Shown here piece by piece: positions 34,123-43,494 of a stretch of 64,000 nt of DNA. Below the pieces are notes generated by a model. It was not told the origin of the DNA. It saw nothing but the letters and a program-made list of their open reading frames with translations, and ran no database searches. Origin of the DNA: Pedobacter kyonggii (GTDB lineage: Bacteria; Bacteroidota; Bacteroidia; Sphingobacteriales; Sphingobacteriaceae); assembly GCF_004310665.1 (NCBI RefSeq), contig NZ_SIXF01000013.1, forward strand, positions 79,428 to 143,427. The letters are read 5' to 3'. Each line of letters begins with the position of its first letter. The stretch's first letter is position 1. The position numbers were made by a program, and so were the translations under genes.

Positions 34123-36507
34123 ATGGAAGATCAAAATAAAACCGCAACACAGGCAGTTTGCTATCATTGTGGCGAAGATCTGCCCAAGGTAAAATATCAG
34201 GTAGGAGATAAAGATTTTTGCTGCGCGGGCTGTATGGCCGTTTTCAAGATCCTTTCAGAGAATAATTTATGCAATTATTATGTGTACAATAATAACCCGG
34301 GCAGGCAATTTAAAAATGAAAGCCATTTAGAATATCTGGATGAGCCAAAAATTATCGATCAGCTACTCGATTATAAACACGAAAGTTCGAGCATTATCAC
34401 TTTTTATATCCCTGCAATACACTGCAGTTCATGCATCTGGTTGCTAGAACACCTCTATAAAATCAACTCCGCTATATTCAGCTCACGGATCGATTTTCTT
34501 AAAAAACAGGTTACCATAAGTTTCAATCACGACGAAATTTCGTTAAGGCAACTGGTAGAAACTTTAAACCAGATTGGTTACGAGCCTTTGATCAGTCTGC
34601 AGGATGTAGTACAGGAACACAGCAGTTCGGTAGATAAAGCTTTGGTGTTAAAAATAGCCGTTGCCGGATTTTTAATGGGCAATGTTATGCTCTTTAGCTT
34701 TCCCGAGTATTTTGGTTTATCAGGTTTCGAGAAACAATTTCAATCGCTTTTTGGCTGGCTAAACCTTGCGTTCTCTATCCCTGCTGCTTTTTATTGTGGC
34801 CGTGATTATTTTACCTCAGCAATAACAAGCCTTAAACATAGGCACATTAACCTCGATACCCCTTTAGCATTAATTATTGCGGTGCTTTTTTTACGCACTG
34901 CTTTCGAAATTCTTTTCAGTACAGGCCCAGGTTTTGCCGATACCTTAACCGGATTGGTGTTTTTGCTTTTAATGGGCAAATGGCTTAAACAGCGTACCTA
35001 TCATCACATTTCTTTTGATCGCGATTACAGGTCCTATTTCCCAATTGCGGTAACTACCCTGCAAAACGGTAAAGAAAAACCAGTATCCATAAATGAAATC
35101 AAGATCGGCGACCGGCTGTGGATCAGGAATGGCGAGCTGGTTCCTGCAGATGCAATTTTAATGAAAGGTGAGGGCTGGATGGACATGAGTTTTGTTACAG
35201 GCGAATCGGAACCCGTACACAAAGTTTTGGGTGAGATTATTTATGCCGGTGGCAGACAAACCAGTGAGGCCATAGAGCTTGAAGTAATTAAACCTGTTTC
35301 ACAGAGTTATTTAACCGGTTTATGGAACAACGATAATTATAAAAACAATACTGAAAAACAGAACTTTAACGATACTGTAGCCAAATACTTCAGCCTGGGA
35401 GTTTTCCTGATTGCATTTGCCGCTACCGGATACTGGTTGTTTCAGAACGATAGCCACAAGGCATGGTCGGCATTTACTGCCGTAATTATTGTGGCCTGTC
35501 CCTGCGTATTGGCTTTAAGTACCCCATTTACACTATCTGCAATTTTAGCGGTTTTTGATAAGAAAGGATTTTATGTAAAAAATACAGATGCCGTTGAAGA
35601 ACTTGCCAAATGCGATACCCTGATTTTCGATAAAACAGGTACATTAACGAGTAACGAAAATGCCGAAATTGTTTTTAACGGATCTTTAACAGACGAAGAA
35701 AAAATTATTGTGGCCTCGTTGCTGCGAAACTCTACCCATCCCTTAAGCCGACATATCTTAAAAGCCTTAAATGTTGACCGATATTATTCACTCAGCGATT
35801 ATAAAGAGGTAGTAGGAAAAGGTTTGACCGCTAAAATAAATAACCACAGTATTTATGCCGGACATCTTTCTATGCTGCCTATGGAAGTAAAATCTGCTCG
35901 CGAAAGCGGCGTGCATATTGTGATAGACCATGTTTATAAAGGCTGTTTTGATATCAAACAGCAATGGCGTTCAGGATTGGCGCAGTTGATCTTAAAACTC
36001 TCGAAATTCAAGCTACAGGTTTTATCTGGCGATACCGATAAAGACCGTTATATGCTGGATACCATTTTTACGAAAAATACAACCATCAGGTTCCGCCAGA
36101 GCCCCCACCAAAAGCTCGATGCCGTTTTAAAGCTGCAACAGGATGGAAATAAAGTAATGATGCTGGGCGATGGGTTAAACGATGCCGGAGCCCTAAAACA
36201 AAGTGATTTTGGAATCGCATTAACAGATAACATCAATAATTTTACACCCGGCTGTGATGCCATTCTGAAAGGCAACTCCTTAAATTATCTGCCTGAATTT
36301 ATCCAGTTAGGTAAAGACGGGCTCAAGATCATTAAAACAAGCTTTGCCATAGCCATCGCCTATAATTGTATTGGTATTTACTTTGCTGTGCAGGGTACAC
36401 TTTATCCTTTGGTGGCCGCAGTACTGATGCCGATTAGTACGGTTACCATTATCTCCTTTACCACTTTGGCAACCAGGTGGTTTGCCCATAAAAATAAACT
36501 GATATGA
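34123..36507 (+). CDS. ccoI: Copper-exporting P1B-ATPase CcoI/FixI
   Basis: 794 residues from ATG 34123; a frame open further upstream overlaps hemN and is not used. The N-terminal Cys-rich domain (CYHCGEDLP, FCCAGCMAVF) and a heavy-metal-associated domain (IHCSSCIWL) precede the membrane part. Copper-site motif ACPCVLALS, phosphorylation motif DKTGTLT, hinge LGDGLNDAGAL. The CcoI class supplies copper for assembly of the CuB centre of cbb3 oxidase in the inner membrane. Starts 13 bp after hemN and overlaps ccoS by 4 bp. Confidence 0.95.
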   Translation: MEDQNKTATQAVCYHCGEDLPKVKYQVGDKDFCCAGCMAVFKILSENNLCNYYVYNNNPGRQFKNESHLEYLDEPKIIDQLLDYKHESSSIITFYIPAIHCSSCIWLLEHLYKINSAIFSSRIDFLKKQVTISFNHDEISLRQLVETLNQIGYEPLISLQDVVQEHSSSVDKALVLKIAVAGFLMGNVMLFSFPEYFGLSGFEKQFQSLFGWLNLAFSIPAAFYCGRDYFTSAITSLKHRHINLDTPLALIIAVLFLRTAFEILFSTGPGFADTLTGLVFLLLMGKWLKQRTYHHISFDRDYRSYFPIAVTTLQNGKEKPVSINEIKIGDRLWIRNGELVPADAILMKGEGWMDMSFVTGESEPVHKVLGEIIYAGGRQTSEAIELEVIKPVSQSYLTGLWNNDNYKNNTEKQNFNDTVAKYFSLGVFLIAFAATGYWLFQNDSHKAWSAFTAVIIVACPCVLALSTPFTLSAILAVFDKKGFYVKNTDAVEELAKCDTLIFDKTGTLTSNENAEIVFNGSLTDEEKIIVASLLRNSTHPLSRHILKALNVDRYYSLSDYKEVVGKGLTAKINNHSIYAGHLSMLPMEVKSARESGVHIVIDHVYKGCFDIKQQWRSGLAQLILKLSKFKLQVLSGDTDKDRYMLDTIFTKNTTIRFRQSPHQKLDAVLKLQQDGNKVMMLGDGLNDAGALKQSDFGIALTDNINNFTPGCDAILKGNSLNYLPEFIQLGKDGLKIIKTSFAIAIAYNCIGIYFAVQGTLYPLVAAVLMPISTVTIISFTTLATRWFAHKNKLI

Positions 36508-36683
36508 ACATCCTTTACTTTTTGGTTGGCTGCAGTGTTCTAATGGCGCTCATTTTTTTGGCTGCGTTTTTCTGGGCATATAAAACCGGTCAGAACGATG
36601 ATGTACATACTCCGGGTATCCGCATGCTCTTCGATGATGAAGTTGTTGCTGAAAAAAGTGAAGAAGATCACTTTTCTAGCTAA
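36504..36683 (+). CDS. ccoS: Cbb3 oxidase maturation protein CcoS
   Basis: 59 residues, too short for most gene callers' cut-offs. Starts with ATGA overlapping the ccoI stop. One transmembrane helix (residues 4-25), then the family signature WAYKTGQNDDVHTPGIRMLF with DDE following. CcoS is needed for cofactor (heme and copper) insertion into CcoN. Ends 73 bp before ccoNO. Confidence 0.9.
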   Translation: MNILYFLVGCSVLMALIFLAAFFWAYKTGQNDDVHTPGIRMLFDDEVVAEKSEEDHFSS

Positions 36684-36756
36684 GCATCATCATCCTTTGT
36701 CTGTCCACTGGAGAATACCTTTGGTGTACAAAACATACAAAAATTCAGCTTCTATT

Positions 36757-38898
36757 ATGCAGTTAGAAAAATTTACTTACGATAACAAGATTGTTCGGAA
36801 CTTTGGTATTGCCACCCTGGTATGGGGAATTATAGGCATGACGGTTGGTTTGCTTGCTGCCATGCAGCTCTTCAAACCCGCAATGAACATGGGCAGTCAG
36901 TACACCACATTTGGCCGCATCAGGCCGCTGCATACCAATGCCGTAATTTTCGCCTTTGTGGGCAATGCCATTTTTATGGGCGTTTATTATTCCCTTCAGC
37001 GCTTGTTAAAAACACGGATGTTTAGCGATGTGCTGAGCAAAATCCACTTCTGGGGCTGGCAGCTGATCATTTTATCGGCAGTAATTACACTTCCCCTGGG
37101 CTTTACTACCTCACATGAGTATGCCGAGCTCGAATGGCCGATTGATATTGCCATTACCATCATATGGGTGGTTTTTGGCGTTAACATGTTCGGCACCATT
37201 TTCAAAAGAAGAGAGCGCCATTTATATGTGGCCATCTGGTTTTACATTGCCACATTTGTTACCATAGCGGTATTGCACATTGTAAACTCTTTCGAGCTCC
37301 CTATTTCTTTCATGAAAAGTTATTATGTGTATGCCGGCGTACAAGATGCGTTGGTACAATGGTGGTATGGGCATAACGCGGTGGCATTTTTTCTAACTAC
37401 GCCTTACCTGGGCATGATGTACTATTTCTTGCCTAAGATGGCCGGAAGGCCCGTTTACTCTTATAAATTAAGTATCCTGCATTTTTGGTCGCTCATTTTT
37501 ATTTATATCTGGGCCGGCCCGCACCATTTATTATACACCTCATTGCCCGGTTGGGCGCAATCATTAGGTGTTGCCTTTTCGATCATGTTGATTGCCCCAA
37601 GCTGGGGCGGTATGATCAACGGTTTGTTAACCTTGCGCGGTGCCTGGGATAAGGTTAGGGAAGACGTTACCCTTAAATTTATGGTGGTTGCACTTACCGC
37701 TTATGGTATGGCCACCTTCGAAGGTCCGTTATTATCTTTAAAACAGATTAACGGTGTAGCCCATTTTACCGATTGGATTGTAGCCCATGTACATGTTGGT
37801 GCTTTGGGCTGGAACGGGTTTTTAACATTCGGTGTACTCTATTGGTTAATTCCGCGTATTTATAAAACAGAATTATACTCGAAAAAGCTAGCCGGTTTCC
37901 ACTTTTGGATAGGTACTTTGGGTATACTCTTTTATGCCGTACCGATGTATTGGGCAGGTTTTACGCAGGGGCTGATGTGGAAAGAGTTTACGCCCGAAGG
38001 TTTATTGAAATACCCGAATTTCTTAGCCACCACACTGCAGATTATCCCGATGCATATTTTACGTTCAATCGGCGGGGCACTGTATTTAATAGGGGTAATT
38101 GCCATGACTTATAACCTGGCCAAAACCATGTTGGGTGCTAAACTGCTTGCCAACGAACCGGCTGAGGCCATGCCTTTAACCAAAATTATTGTTGAAACCT
38201 CTCCGGCAGATAAAGCCTGGCATAGGGTTTTAGAACGTAAGCCAATGAAATTCATGGTGCTCTCGCTCATCATTATCCTTATTGGGGGCATGGTAGAAAT
38301 GATGCCCACTTTTACCATTCAATCTAATGTTCCAACAATTGCCAGTGTAAAACCGTACTCGGCACTAGAGCTTCAGGGCAGAGATTTATATATCAGAGAA
38401 GGCTGTGTAAACTGCCATTCGCAAACCGTGCGGCCTTTCCGTTCAGAAACAGAACGATATGGTGAATACAGCAAAGCCGGAGAGTTTGTATATGATCACC
38501 CATTTTTATGGGGCAGTAAACGTACCGGACCAGATCTTCACCGCATAGGCGGAAAATATTCTGATGCCTGGCATTACAATCACCTGGTCGATCCTGTTTC
38601 AATGTCACCAGGAAGCATTATGCCGCCTTATGCCTGGCTCATCGAACAGAAACTGGATATTACAACAACTGCAAGCAAGATCAGGGCTATGCAAACATTG
38701 GGCGTTCCTTACCCTGATGGTTATGATAAACGTGCTAACGATGATTTAAAAGTGCAGGCCGAAAAGATTGCACTCGACCTAAAACAGAATAACATTAAGG
38801 TTAAAAGCGACAGGGAAATAATAGCCATTATTGCTTACCTGCAACGTTTGGGGACCGATATTAAAGCAAATAAAGAAACCATTCCTTCAAATCAATAA
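36757..38898 (+). CDS. ccoNO: Cbb3 cytochrome c oxidase, fused subunits CcoN-CcoO
   Basis: 713 residues from ATG 36757. The N-terminal ~480 residues are the heme-copper subunit CcoN, with 12 or more helices and histidine motifs RPLHTNAV, WYGHNAVAFF, AGPHHLLYT (CuB pair) and VAHVHVGALGWNG (hemes). After a further helix at ~507-527 comes CcoO, a membrane-anchored monoheme cytochrome c with CVNCH at residues 550-554. The fusion is a typical Bacteroidota arrangement. It reduces oxygen to water with high affinity and pumps protons in the inner membrane. Confidence 0.95.
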   Translation: MQLEKFTYDNKIVRNFGIATLVWGIIGMTVGLLAAMQLFKPAMNMGSQYTTFGRIRPLHTNAVIFAFVGNAIFMGVYYSLQRLLKTRMFSDVLSKIHFWGWQLIILSAVITLPLGFTTSHEYAELEWPIDIAITIIWVVFGVNMFGTIFKRRERHLYVAIWFYIATFVTIAVLHIVNSFELPISFMKSYYVYAGVQDALVQWWYGHNAVAFFLTTPYLGMMYYFLPKMAGRPVYSYKLSILHFWSLIFIYIWAGPHHLLYTSLPGWAQSLGVAFSIMLIAPSWGGMINGLLTLRGAWDKVREDVTLKFMVVALTAYGMATFEGPLLSLKQINGVAHFTDWIVAHVHVGALGWNGFLTFGVLYWLIPRIYKTELYSKKLAGFHFWIGTLGILFYAVPMYWAGFTQGLMWKEFTPEGLLKYPNFLATTLQIIPMHILRSIGGALYLIGVIAMTYNLAKTMLGAKLLANEPAEAMPLTKIIVETSPADKAWHRVLERKPMKFMVLSLIIILIGGMVEMMPTFTIQSNVPTIASVKPYSALELQGRDLYIREGCVNCHSQTVRPFRSETERYGEYSKAGEFVYDHPFLWGSKRTGPDLHRIGGKYSDAWHYNHLVDPVSMSPGSIMPPYAWLIEQKLDITTTASKIRAMQTLGVPYPDGYDKRANDDLKVQAEKIALDLKQNNIKVKSDREIIAIIAYLQRLGTDIKANKETIPSNQ

Positions 38899-38901
38899 AA
38901 T

Positions 38902-39084
38902 ATGTTCAACCAGATCAAAGATTTAGCCGGTGGCGAAATATACCTCATCACCTCTCTGCTCATGTTCATGGTGTTTTTTGTAATCGTAGGTGTTTACCTG
39001 CTCAAATTAAGCAAAAAACATATTGAGGTGATGAGCGAAATCCCATTACAAGAAAATCAACCCAATACACATGAAGAAGATTAA
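38902..39084 (+). CDS. ccoQ: Cbb3 oxidase subunit CcoQ
   Basis: 60 residues with one transmembrane helix (approximately 14-36) and a short charged tail. Position between ccoNO (3 bp gap) and ccoP (14 bp overlap) and size identify it as the CcoQ/FixQ stabilising subunit; the sequence itself is poorly conserved in the family. Confidence 0.85.
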   Translation: MFNQIKDLAGGEIYLITSLLMFMVFFVIVGVYLLKLSKKHIEVMSEIPLQENQPNTHEED

Positions 39085-40039
39085 ACTATTGTTATTGTCA
39101 CTGCTTTTATCAATTACAGCCTTTGCTGCGGATGAGAAAACCGCAGCGGTTGTAACACCTGCCCCAGCTGGGCTGGGGCTTAGCCAGTCGGAATTGCTTA
39201 TCGTATTGCTTTTGCTTTTCGTAACCGTACTTCTTGTTGTTTCCCTAACACTGCTGAAAGCTTTTAAGGTAATGTATCAGGAACAGTTAAATCCTACGCC
39301 ATACATCGAAACGGTAAAAGAGCCTGTTTTGGATTATGATACCTGGTTAAAACAACAACCGGTTAAACCTTCAATCTGGACAAAACTTTTAAGCTTAAGG
39401 CCCATTGAAGAAGAAAAGGATCTGGTAATCGATCATACTTATGATGGTATTAAAGAACTGAACAATCCTGTGCCGGCCTGGTTTAACTTCCTTTTCTACG
39501 GTACAATGATTTTTGCTGCGGCATATCTTTTTTATTACCACATTGGTGGATACGGAGACTTGCAGGATCAAGAATACGAAAATGAAATGGCCAAAGCAAA
39601 GATAGAGAAGGCCGCATATCTCGAAAAATCGGCCAATACCATTGATGAGAATTCAGTAAAGTTTGATGACACGCCTGCGGTGCTCGAAGATGGTAAAACT
39701 ATTTTTAATACAAACTGTGTAGTCTGCCATGGTGATAAAGGCCAGGGCATTATCGGACCAAATTTAGCCGACGATTATTGGTTGCATGGAGGCAATATAA
39801 ACAGTGTATTCAAAACGATTAAATATGGTGTTCCTGAAAAGGGGATGATTAGTTGGGAGAAAAACCTGAACCCAAAACAGATCAGTGCCGTTACCAATTT
39901 TATCCTGTCGTTAAAAGGAACAAATCCAGCCGGGGCCAAAGCCCCACAGGGTGAGAAATATGAAGCAAAAAATCCAAAAGACAATGAGATGAAAGTGCTG
40001 AAAGACAGTGTGAACAAAGCCGATGTTACAAAGAAATAA
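39071..40039 (+). CDS. ccoP: Cbb3 oxidase cytochrome c subunit CcoP, monoheme form
   Basis: 322 residues. Signal-like N-terminus, a helix at ~41-63, a FixP-type segment with VPAWFNFLFYGTMIFAA (second helix at ~140-160), then one cytochrome c domain with CVVCHGD and a distal Met in EKGMISWE. Classical proteobacterial CcoP has two CxxCH hemes; only one is present here, and the N-terminal extension with an extra helix is longer. It passes electrons to CcoO. Its last 17 bp overlap ccoG. Confidence 0.9.
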   Translation: MKKIKLLLLSLLLSITAFAADEKTAAVVTPAPAGLGLSQSELLIVLLLLFVTVLLVVSLTLLKAFKVMYQEQLNPTPYIETVKEPVLDYDTWLKQQPVKPSIWTKLLSLRPIEEEKDLVIDHTYDGIKELNNPVPAWFNFLFYGTMIFAAAYLFYYHIGGYGDLQDQEYENEMAKAKIEKAAYLEKSANTIDENSVKFDDTPAVLEDGKTIFNTNCVVCHGDKGQGIIGPNLADDYWLHGGNINSVFKTIKYGVPEKGMISWEKNLNPKQISAVTNFILSLKGTNPAGAKAPQGEKYEAKNPKDNEMKVLKDSVNKADVTKK

Positions 40040-41399
40040 AACAGAAAGTAAGGGAAGAAATTTTATCTATCCTAAAAAGCCATCAGGCAGGTTGTATACC
40101 TACCGGAAATGGGTAAGTTATGTATTGCTGTTGTTTCTGTTTTCCTGTCCCTTTTTAAAACTTAACGGCGAACAGCTCGTACTCCTCAATTTTATAGAAA
40201 GAAAGTTTGTATTCTTCGGATTGATCTTTACCCCGCAGGATTTTTACCTCTTCGCCCTTGCGATGCTCATTTTCATCATGTTCATTGTGTGCTTTACAGT
40301 AGTATTGGGTAGGCTGTGGTGCGGATGGGCCTGTCCGCAAACGATTTTTATGGAAATGGTTTTCCGCAGGATCGAATACTGGATTGAAGGAGATGCCAAT
40401 CAACAGAAGAAATTGGACCAGGCTGATTGGAACACAGAGAAAATAATAAAAAAAGGAAGTAAACATTTCATTTTTCTGGTCATTTCTTTTGCTATCGCAA
40501 ATACCTTTTTGGCATACATGATCGGCTCGGATGTACTCCTTAAAATTATGACGGAGCCCGTTTCAGGCCATGTTTCGGGCTTTATATCCATCTGGTTGTT
40601 TACTTTAATATTTTATGGGGTATTTACCTATGTACGCGAAGTAGTGTGTACGGTAATTTGTCCGTACGGCAGGTTACAGGGTGTTTTGTTAGATAATCAA
40701 AGTTTGGTGGTAGCCTATGATTTTACCAGGGGTGAACCACGTGGACATCTTCAAAAAAATGCTAATGAGTTAACAGCCGGCGACTGTATAGATTGTGGGC
40801 TTTGCGTACAGGTTTGCCCCACAGGTATCGATATCCGCGAAGGTACACAACTCGAATGTGTAAATTGTACTGCCTGTATCGATTCATGCAACGAGGTGAT
40901 GCTTAAAATAAACAGGCCCAAAAATCTGATCGGCTTTTTTAATCAGGATTTTATTAACGAGCGCAAACCCTATAAAATTGCCCTAAAATCTTACGGTTAT
41001 GCTGCGGTACTATTTGTAGTAGTGATGGTTTTTTCTTCACTGATCTATAAAAGAGAAGATATTCAGACTACGGTTTTGAGGGCTAGCGGTACTTTGTACC
41101 AAAGCAGGGGAACAGATAAAACGAGCAATCTTTATAATGCAGAACTGATCAACAAAACCAATAAGGCTGTAAAATTTACTTTCAGATCGAAAGATAAGGG
41201 AGACGAAATTAACTTCATCCAAAAAGCTGATGTTCTGCCAAAAGAAGGTTCGGTACACCTCACTTTTTTTCTGATCAGGAAAAATAATTCCATTAAAAAA
41301 TATAAAACTGCTGCCGTTTTCGAAATTATTGCAAATGGTGAGGTTTTAAGTACGGCAACTACAAGTTTTTTCGCGCAACCGGAAGGGATACAGGATTGA
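40023..41399 (+). CDS. ccoG: Cbb3 oxidase accessory iron-sulphur protein CcoG
   Basis: 458 residues. Five or so transmembrane helices, with GRLWCGWACPQTIFMEM near the second and CPYGRLQGV later. Two [4Fe-4S] ferredoxin motifs: CIDCGLCVQVCPTG and CVNCTACIDSCNE. The C-terminal ~110 residues form an Ig-like periplasmic domain. CcoG (RdxA/FixG) has been shown in other bacteria to be a cupric reductase for cbb3 assembly. ATG 40023 lies inside the ccoP end. Confidence 0.92.
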   Translation: MLQRNKTESKGRNFIYPKKPSGRLYTYRKWVSYVLLLFLFSCPFLKLNGEQLVLLNFIERKFVFFGLIFTPQDFYLFALAMLIFIMFIVCFTVVLGRLWCGWACPQTIFMEMVFRRIEYWIEGDANQQKKLDQADWNTEKIIKKGSKHFIFLVISFAIANTFLAYMIGSDVLLKIMTEPVSGHVSGFISIWLFTLIFYGVFTYVREVVCTVICPYGRLQGVLLDNQSLVVAYDFTRGEPRGHLQKNANELTAGDCIDCGLCVQVCPTGIDIREGTQLECVNCTACIDSCNEVMLKINRPKNLIGFFNQDFINERKPYKIALKSYGYAAVLFVVVMVFSSLIYKREDIQTTVLRASGTLYQSRGTDKTSNLYNAELINKTNKAVKFTFRSKDKGDEINFIQKADVLPKEGSVHLTFFLIRKNNSIKKYKTAAVFEIIANGEVLSTATTSFFAQPEGIQD

Positions 41400-41466
41400 A
41401 TGAGTGAAGAATAGAAAATGATATCTGCATGTGAATAATCACGCATTCAAAATTAAAAAAAGAGAT

Positions 41467-41895
41467 ATGAACTGGGGAACAAAAATAGTGTTGGGAATGA
41501 TTGCATTCATGATGTTTATCGTGGGGATGGTGGTTTATATGTTCCATGTACACGGACGGGATGCCCTGATAGAAGAAAATTACTACGAAAAGGGGATCAA
41601 TTATAATGCAGAATACAATGCCAAAGTGAACGTTATAACCGATAATGCAAAGCCTAAAATTACCATTACAAAAACTCAGATTATTATTGAAATTAAAGAT
41701 AGCGCTACCTATAACCTCATTTTAATGCGGCCTGGCAATAGTGATGATGATGTTAAACTAAAAGGAAATACTTCTGGAACAGCCAATCTTATTTTGGTAG
41801 ATAAAACTAAAATGGGCAAAGGAGTATGGTTTTTAAACCTTCAATGGCGCTCTTCAGGTAAAGATTATCTGTTTAAAAATAACATCACCCTATGA
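41467..41895 (+). CDS. ccoH: FixH/CcoH-family protein
   Basis: 142 residues from ATG 41467 (a GTG 36 bp upstream is possible). One N-terminal transmembrane helix (residues ~5-27), then the family features VHGRDALIEENYYEKGINYN, where the ENYY..G motif is diagnostic, and a beta-rich periplasmic domain. Stabilises the cbb3 complex during assembly. Overlaps the next gene by 4 bp (ATGA). Confidence 0.88.
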   Translation: MNWGTKIVLGMIAFMMFIVGMVVYMFHVHGRDALIEENYYEKGINYNAEYNAKVNVITDNAKPKITITKTQIIIEIKDSATYNLILMRPGNSDDDVKLKGNTSGTANLILVDKTKMGKGVWFLNLQWRSSGKDYLFKNNITL

Positions 41896-42593
41896 CGGAT
41901 TTTTTGCCACTGGCATTTTTGATGGGCCTTTTCGGGAGCCTTCATTGTGCCGTAATGTGCGGACCGATTATGTTGGGTATGCCATTTGCGAAACAGAATT
42001 TCTTTCGAAGCGGGTTTCAGCTTTTGCTCTATCAATTTGGCAGAATTGCCGTGTATATTGTGTTAGGATTGTTGGTGGGTGCTTTAGGGAGCAGTATCCG
42101 GATTTTTAGCGATCAGCAAACGCTGAGTATCTTAATCGGTTCTATACTGATTTTATTTACAGCGCTACAGTTTAGCCACTTTTATAGAAATAGGTTTTCT
42201 AAGCTTCAGTTAAAGGCGCTCAATCCGCTGAGCAGGCTTATGGGGAAAGTATTCAAATTACCACTGTGGGGATTGTTTGCCGGAATGCTTAATGGTATCA
42301 TCCCCTGCGGAATGGTTTATCTGGCACTCGCAACTGCTTTAAATACCGGTAGTATTAAATCTGGTGCAACTTTTATGTTCCTTTTTGGTTTGGGTACCAC
42401 TCCACTGATGCTCATGATTTCGTTGGGAGGGATCTTTCTGAAGAAATACATCCGCTTTAATACGAACAAACTTATCCCTTGGTTTATGTTTTTTATGGGG
42501 GCATTGCTCATATTACGTTCGGCAGATTTGGGTATCCCCTTTATATCACCTAAAATTATTGGTGCCTATAGGCATGTTATAGATTGTCGGTAA
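41892..42593 (+). CDS. SafE/TauE-like (UreH-type) membrane protein of the cbb3 operon
   Basis: 233 residues, six or so transmembrane helices. Starts PLAFLMGLFGSLHCAVMCGPI, the Cys/His-containing motif of the 'sulfite exporter TauE/SafE' group found at the end of cco operons; GMLNGIIPCGMVYLAL is the second repeat. The conserved HC..MCGP and PCG motifs suggest metal (copper) handling. The last gene of the ten-gene operon. Confidence 0.88.
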   Translation: MTDFLPLAFLMGLFGSLHCAVMCGPIMLGMPFAKQNFFRSGFQLLLYQFGRIAVYIVLGLLVGALGSSIRIFSDQQTLSILIGSILILFTALQFSHFYRNRFSKLQLKALNPLSRLMGKVFKLPLWGLFAGMLNGIIPCGMVYLALATALNTGSIKSGATFMFLFGLGTTPLMLMISLGGIFLKKYIRFNTNKLIPWFMFFMGALLILRSADLGIPFISPKIIGAYRHVIDCR

Positions 42594-42643
42594 AAATAGC
42601 CCAAATAAAAAGAACTAAACCGATAATTATTCTGAGAAAATGA

Positions 42644-42871
42644 CTATCCTCTTCCGGAAACTACAGGAGTGATCTGTACCTTAAGACCAGACAAATCGGC
42701 ACCAGCTTTGAGCGTAGCCTCAATATGGAAATCCTGTCCTGCATATACAGTTTTTGTATTTGCTGTTCCAATCTCGATGTCAGAAAATTCCGGCACAGCA
42801 ATCAAAGAATTCTCTTCATCTTTTTTGCATCCAATTAATGAGATGCTTAGCCCTAAAAGTACAATCTTTAT
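42644..42871 (-). pseudogene. DUF4625-like lipoprotein fragment lacking a normal start codon
   Basis: Minus-strand frame read from a codon ATA at 42871: (I)KIVLLGLSISLIGCKKDEE is a lipoprotein signal with lipobox LIGC. It is followed by ~60 residues (FSDIEIGTANTKTVYAGQD, FHIEATLKAGADLSG) that resemble the start of DUF4625 domains, then a stop. No ATG, GTG or TTG occurs in frame between the upstream stop and the lipobox; ATA stands where ATG is expected, after an ACGGAG stretch. The family domain is also short at its C-terminus. Either a start-loss pseudogene or a gene using ATA. Confidence 0.6.
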
Positions 42872-42972
42872 CTCCGTTACATCGCATTTATTGTTTTCCT
42901 GTAACGGTTTTGTTGCTGTTTATTCTGCCAAGTTTTTAGATTAATGCGGATTTTAGCACCAATTTATTTAGG

Positions 42973-43368
42973 TTGTTAAAATTGAAGGATGTGAAAATTA
43001 AGCAGGTGCCCAATTGCTCTATAATCGGAGTTGTTTTGCTGTATCTGATTATCTCTTTGGGTAACATCTTTTTTTTATCGAACCTTTCCCTTTTAGAATC
43101 CGCACGAGGAATAAAATCAGCAGCCCATTACAGTGGCAACTTTTCTCCACTTGGAAAGGATTCCAAAATTACCAGACAGTTTAAGTGTATCCTCGATGAA
43201 CGGAAGAAAACTGCGCTTCCTGTTCTGGAAGCAGTTATCATCGGGGTCATTCTGTTTTTGGGGCTTTCGCTCTTAACCTCAAACCTTAACAGGTATTTTC
43301 TTGAGATCAGATACAGGATTGCCGGATCAGTCCCAATTTATATTTCCAACCGGGTCTTTCGGATCTGA
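42973..43368 (+). CDS. Possible small membrane protein upstream of the first RND pump
   Basis: Up to 131 residues with two hydrophobic segments (~18-36 and ~83-101). It begins with TTG or one of several TTG/GTG codons (there is no early ATG), so the start is uncertain. No family recognised. Located 126 bp before the TolC-like gene on the same strand. Codon use is plausible but not decisive. With the 901 bp between 42593 and 43495 otherwise holding only the lipoprotein remnant, it may be a real gene or a decayed one. Confidence 0.4.
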   Translation: MLKLKDVKIKQVPNCSIIGVVLLYLIISLGNIFFLSNLSLLESARGIKSAAHYSGNFSPLGKDSKITRQFKCILDERKKTALPVLEAVIIGVILFLGLSLLTSNLNRYFLEIRYRIAGSVPIYISNRVFRI

Positions 43369-43494
43369 GATTTAACTCCAGATTTCTTTTATAGACAGGC
43401 CTTCATATGATGAAGTGAAGACGGCCGGTTAATCACCGTGTTTCCTGTCCTATACGTCCGTCAAATCTTTTTCCTTAAATTTTAATTTAAAGAC

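Noticed and set aside
36598-36756. N-terminal extension of CcoNO
   Set aside because: It overlaps ccoS in another frame, and MQLEKFTYDN at 36757 is the natural CcoN start.
42669-42944. A 91-codon plus-strand frame
   Set aside because: It is the antisense reading of the lipoprotein fragment at 42644-42871, whose lipobox and domain are far more convincing.
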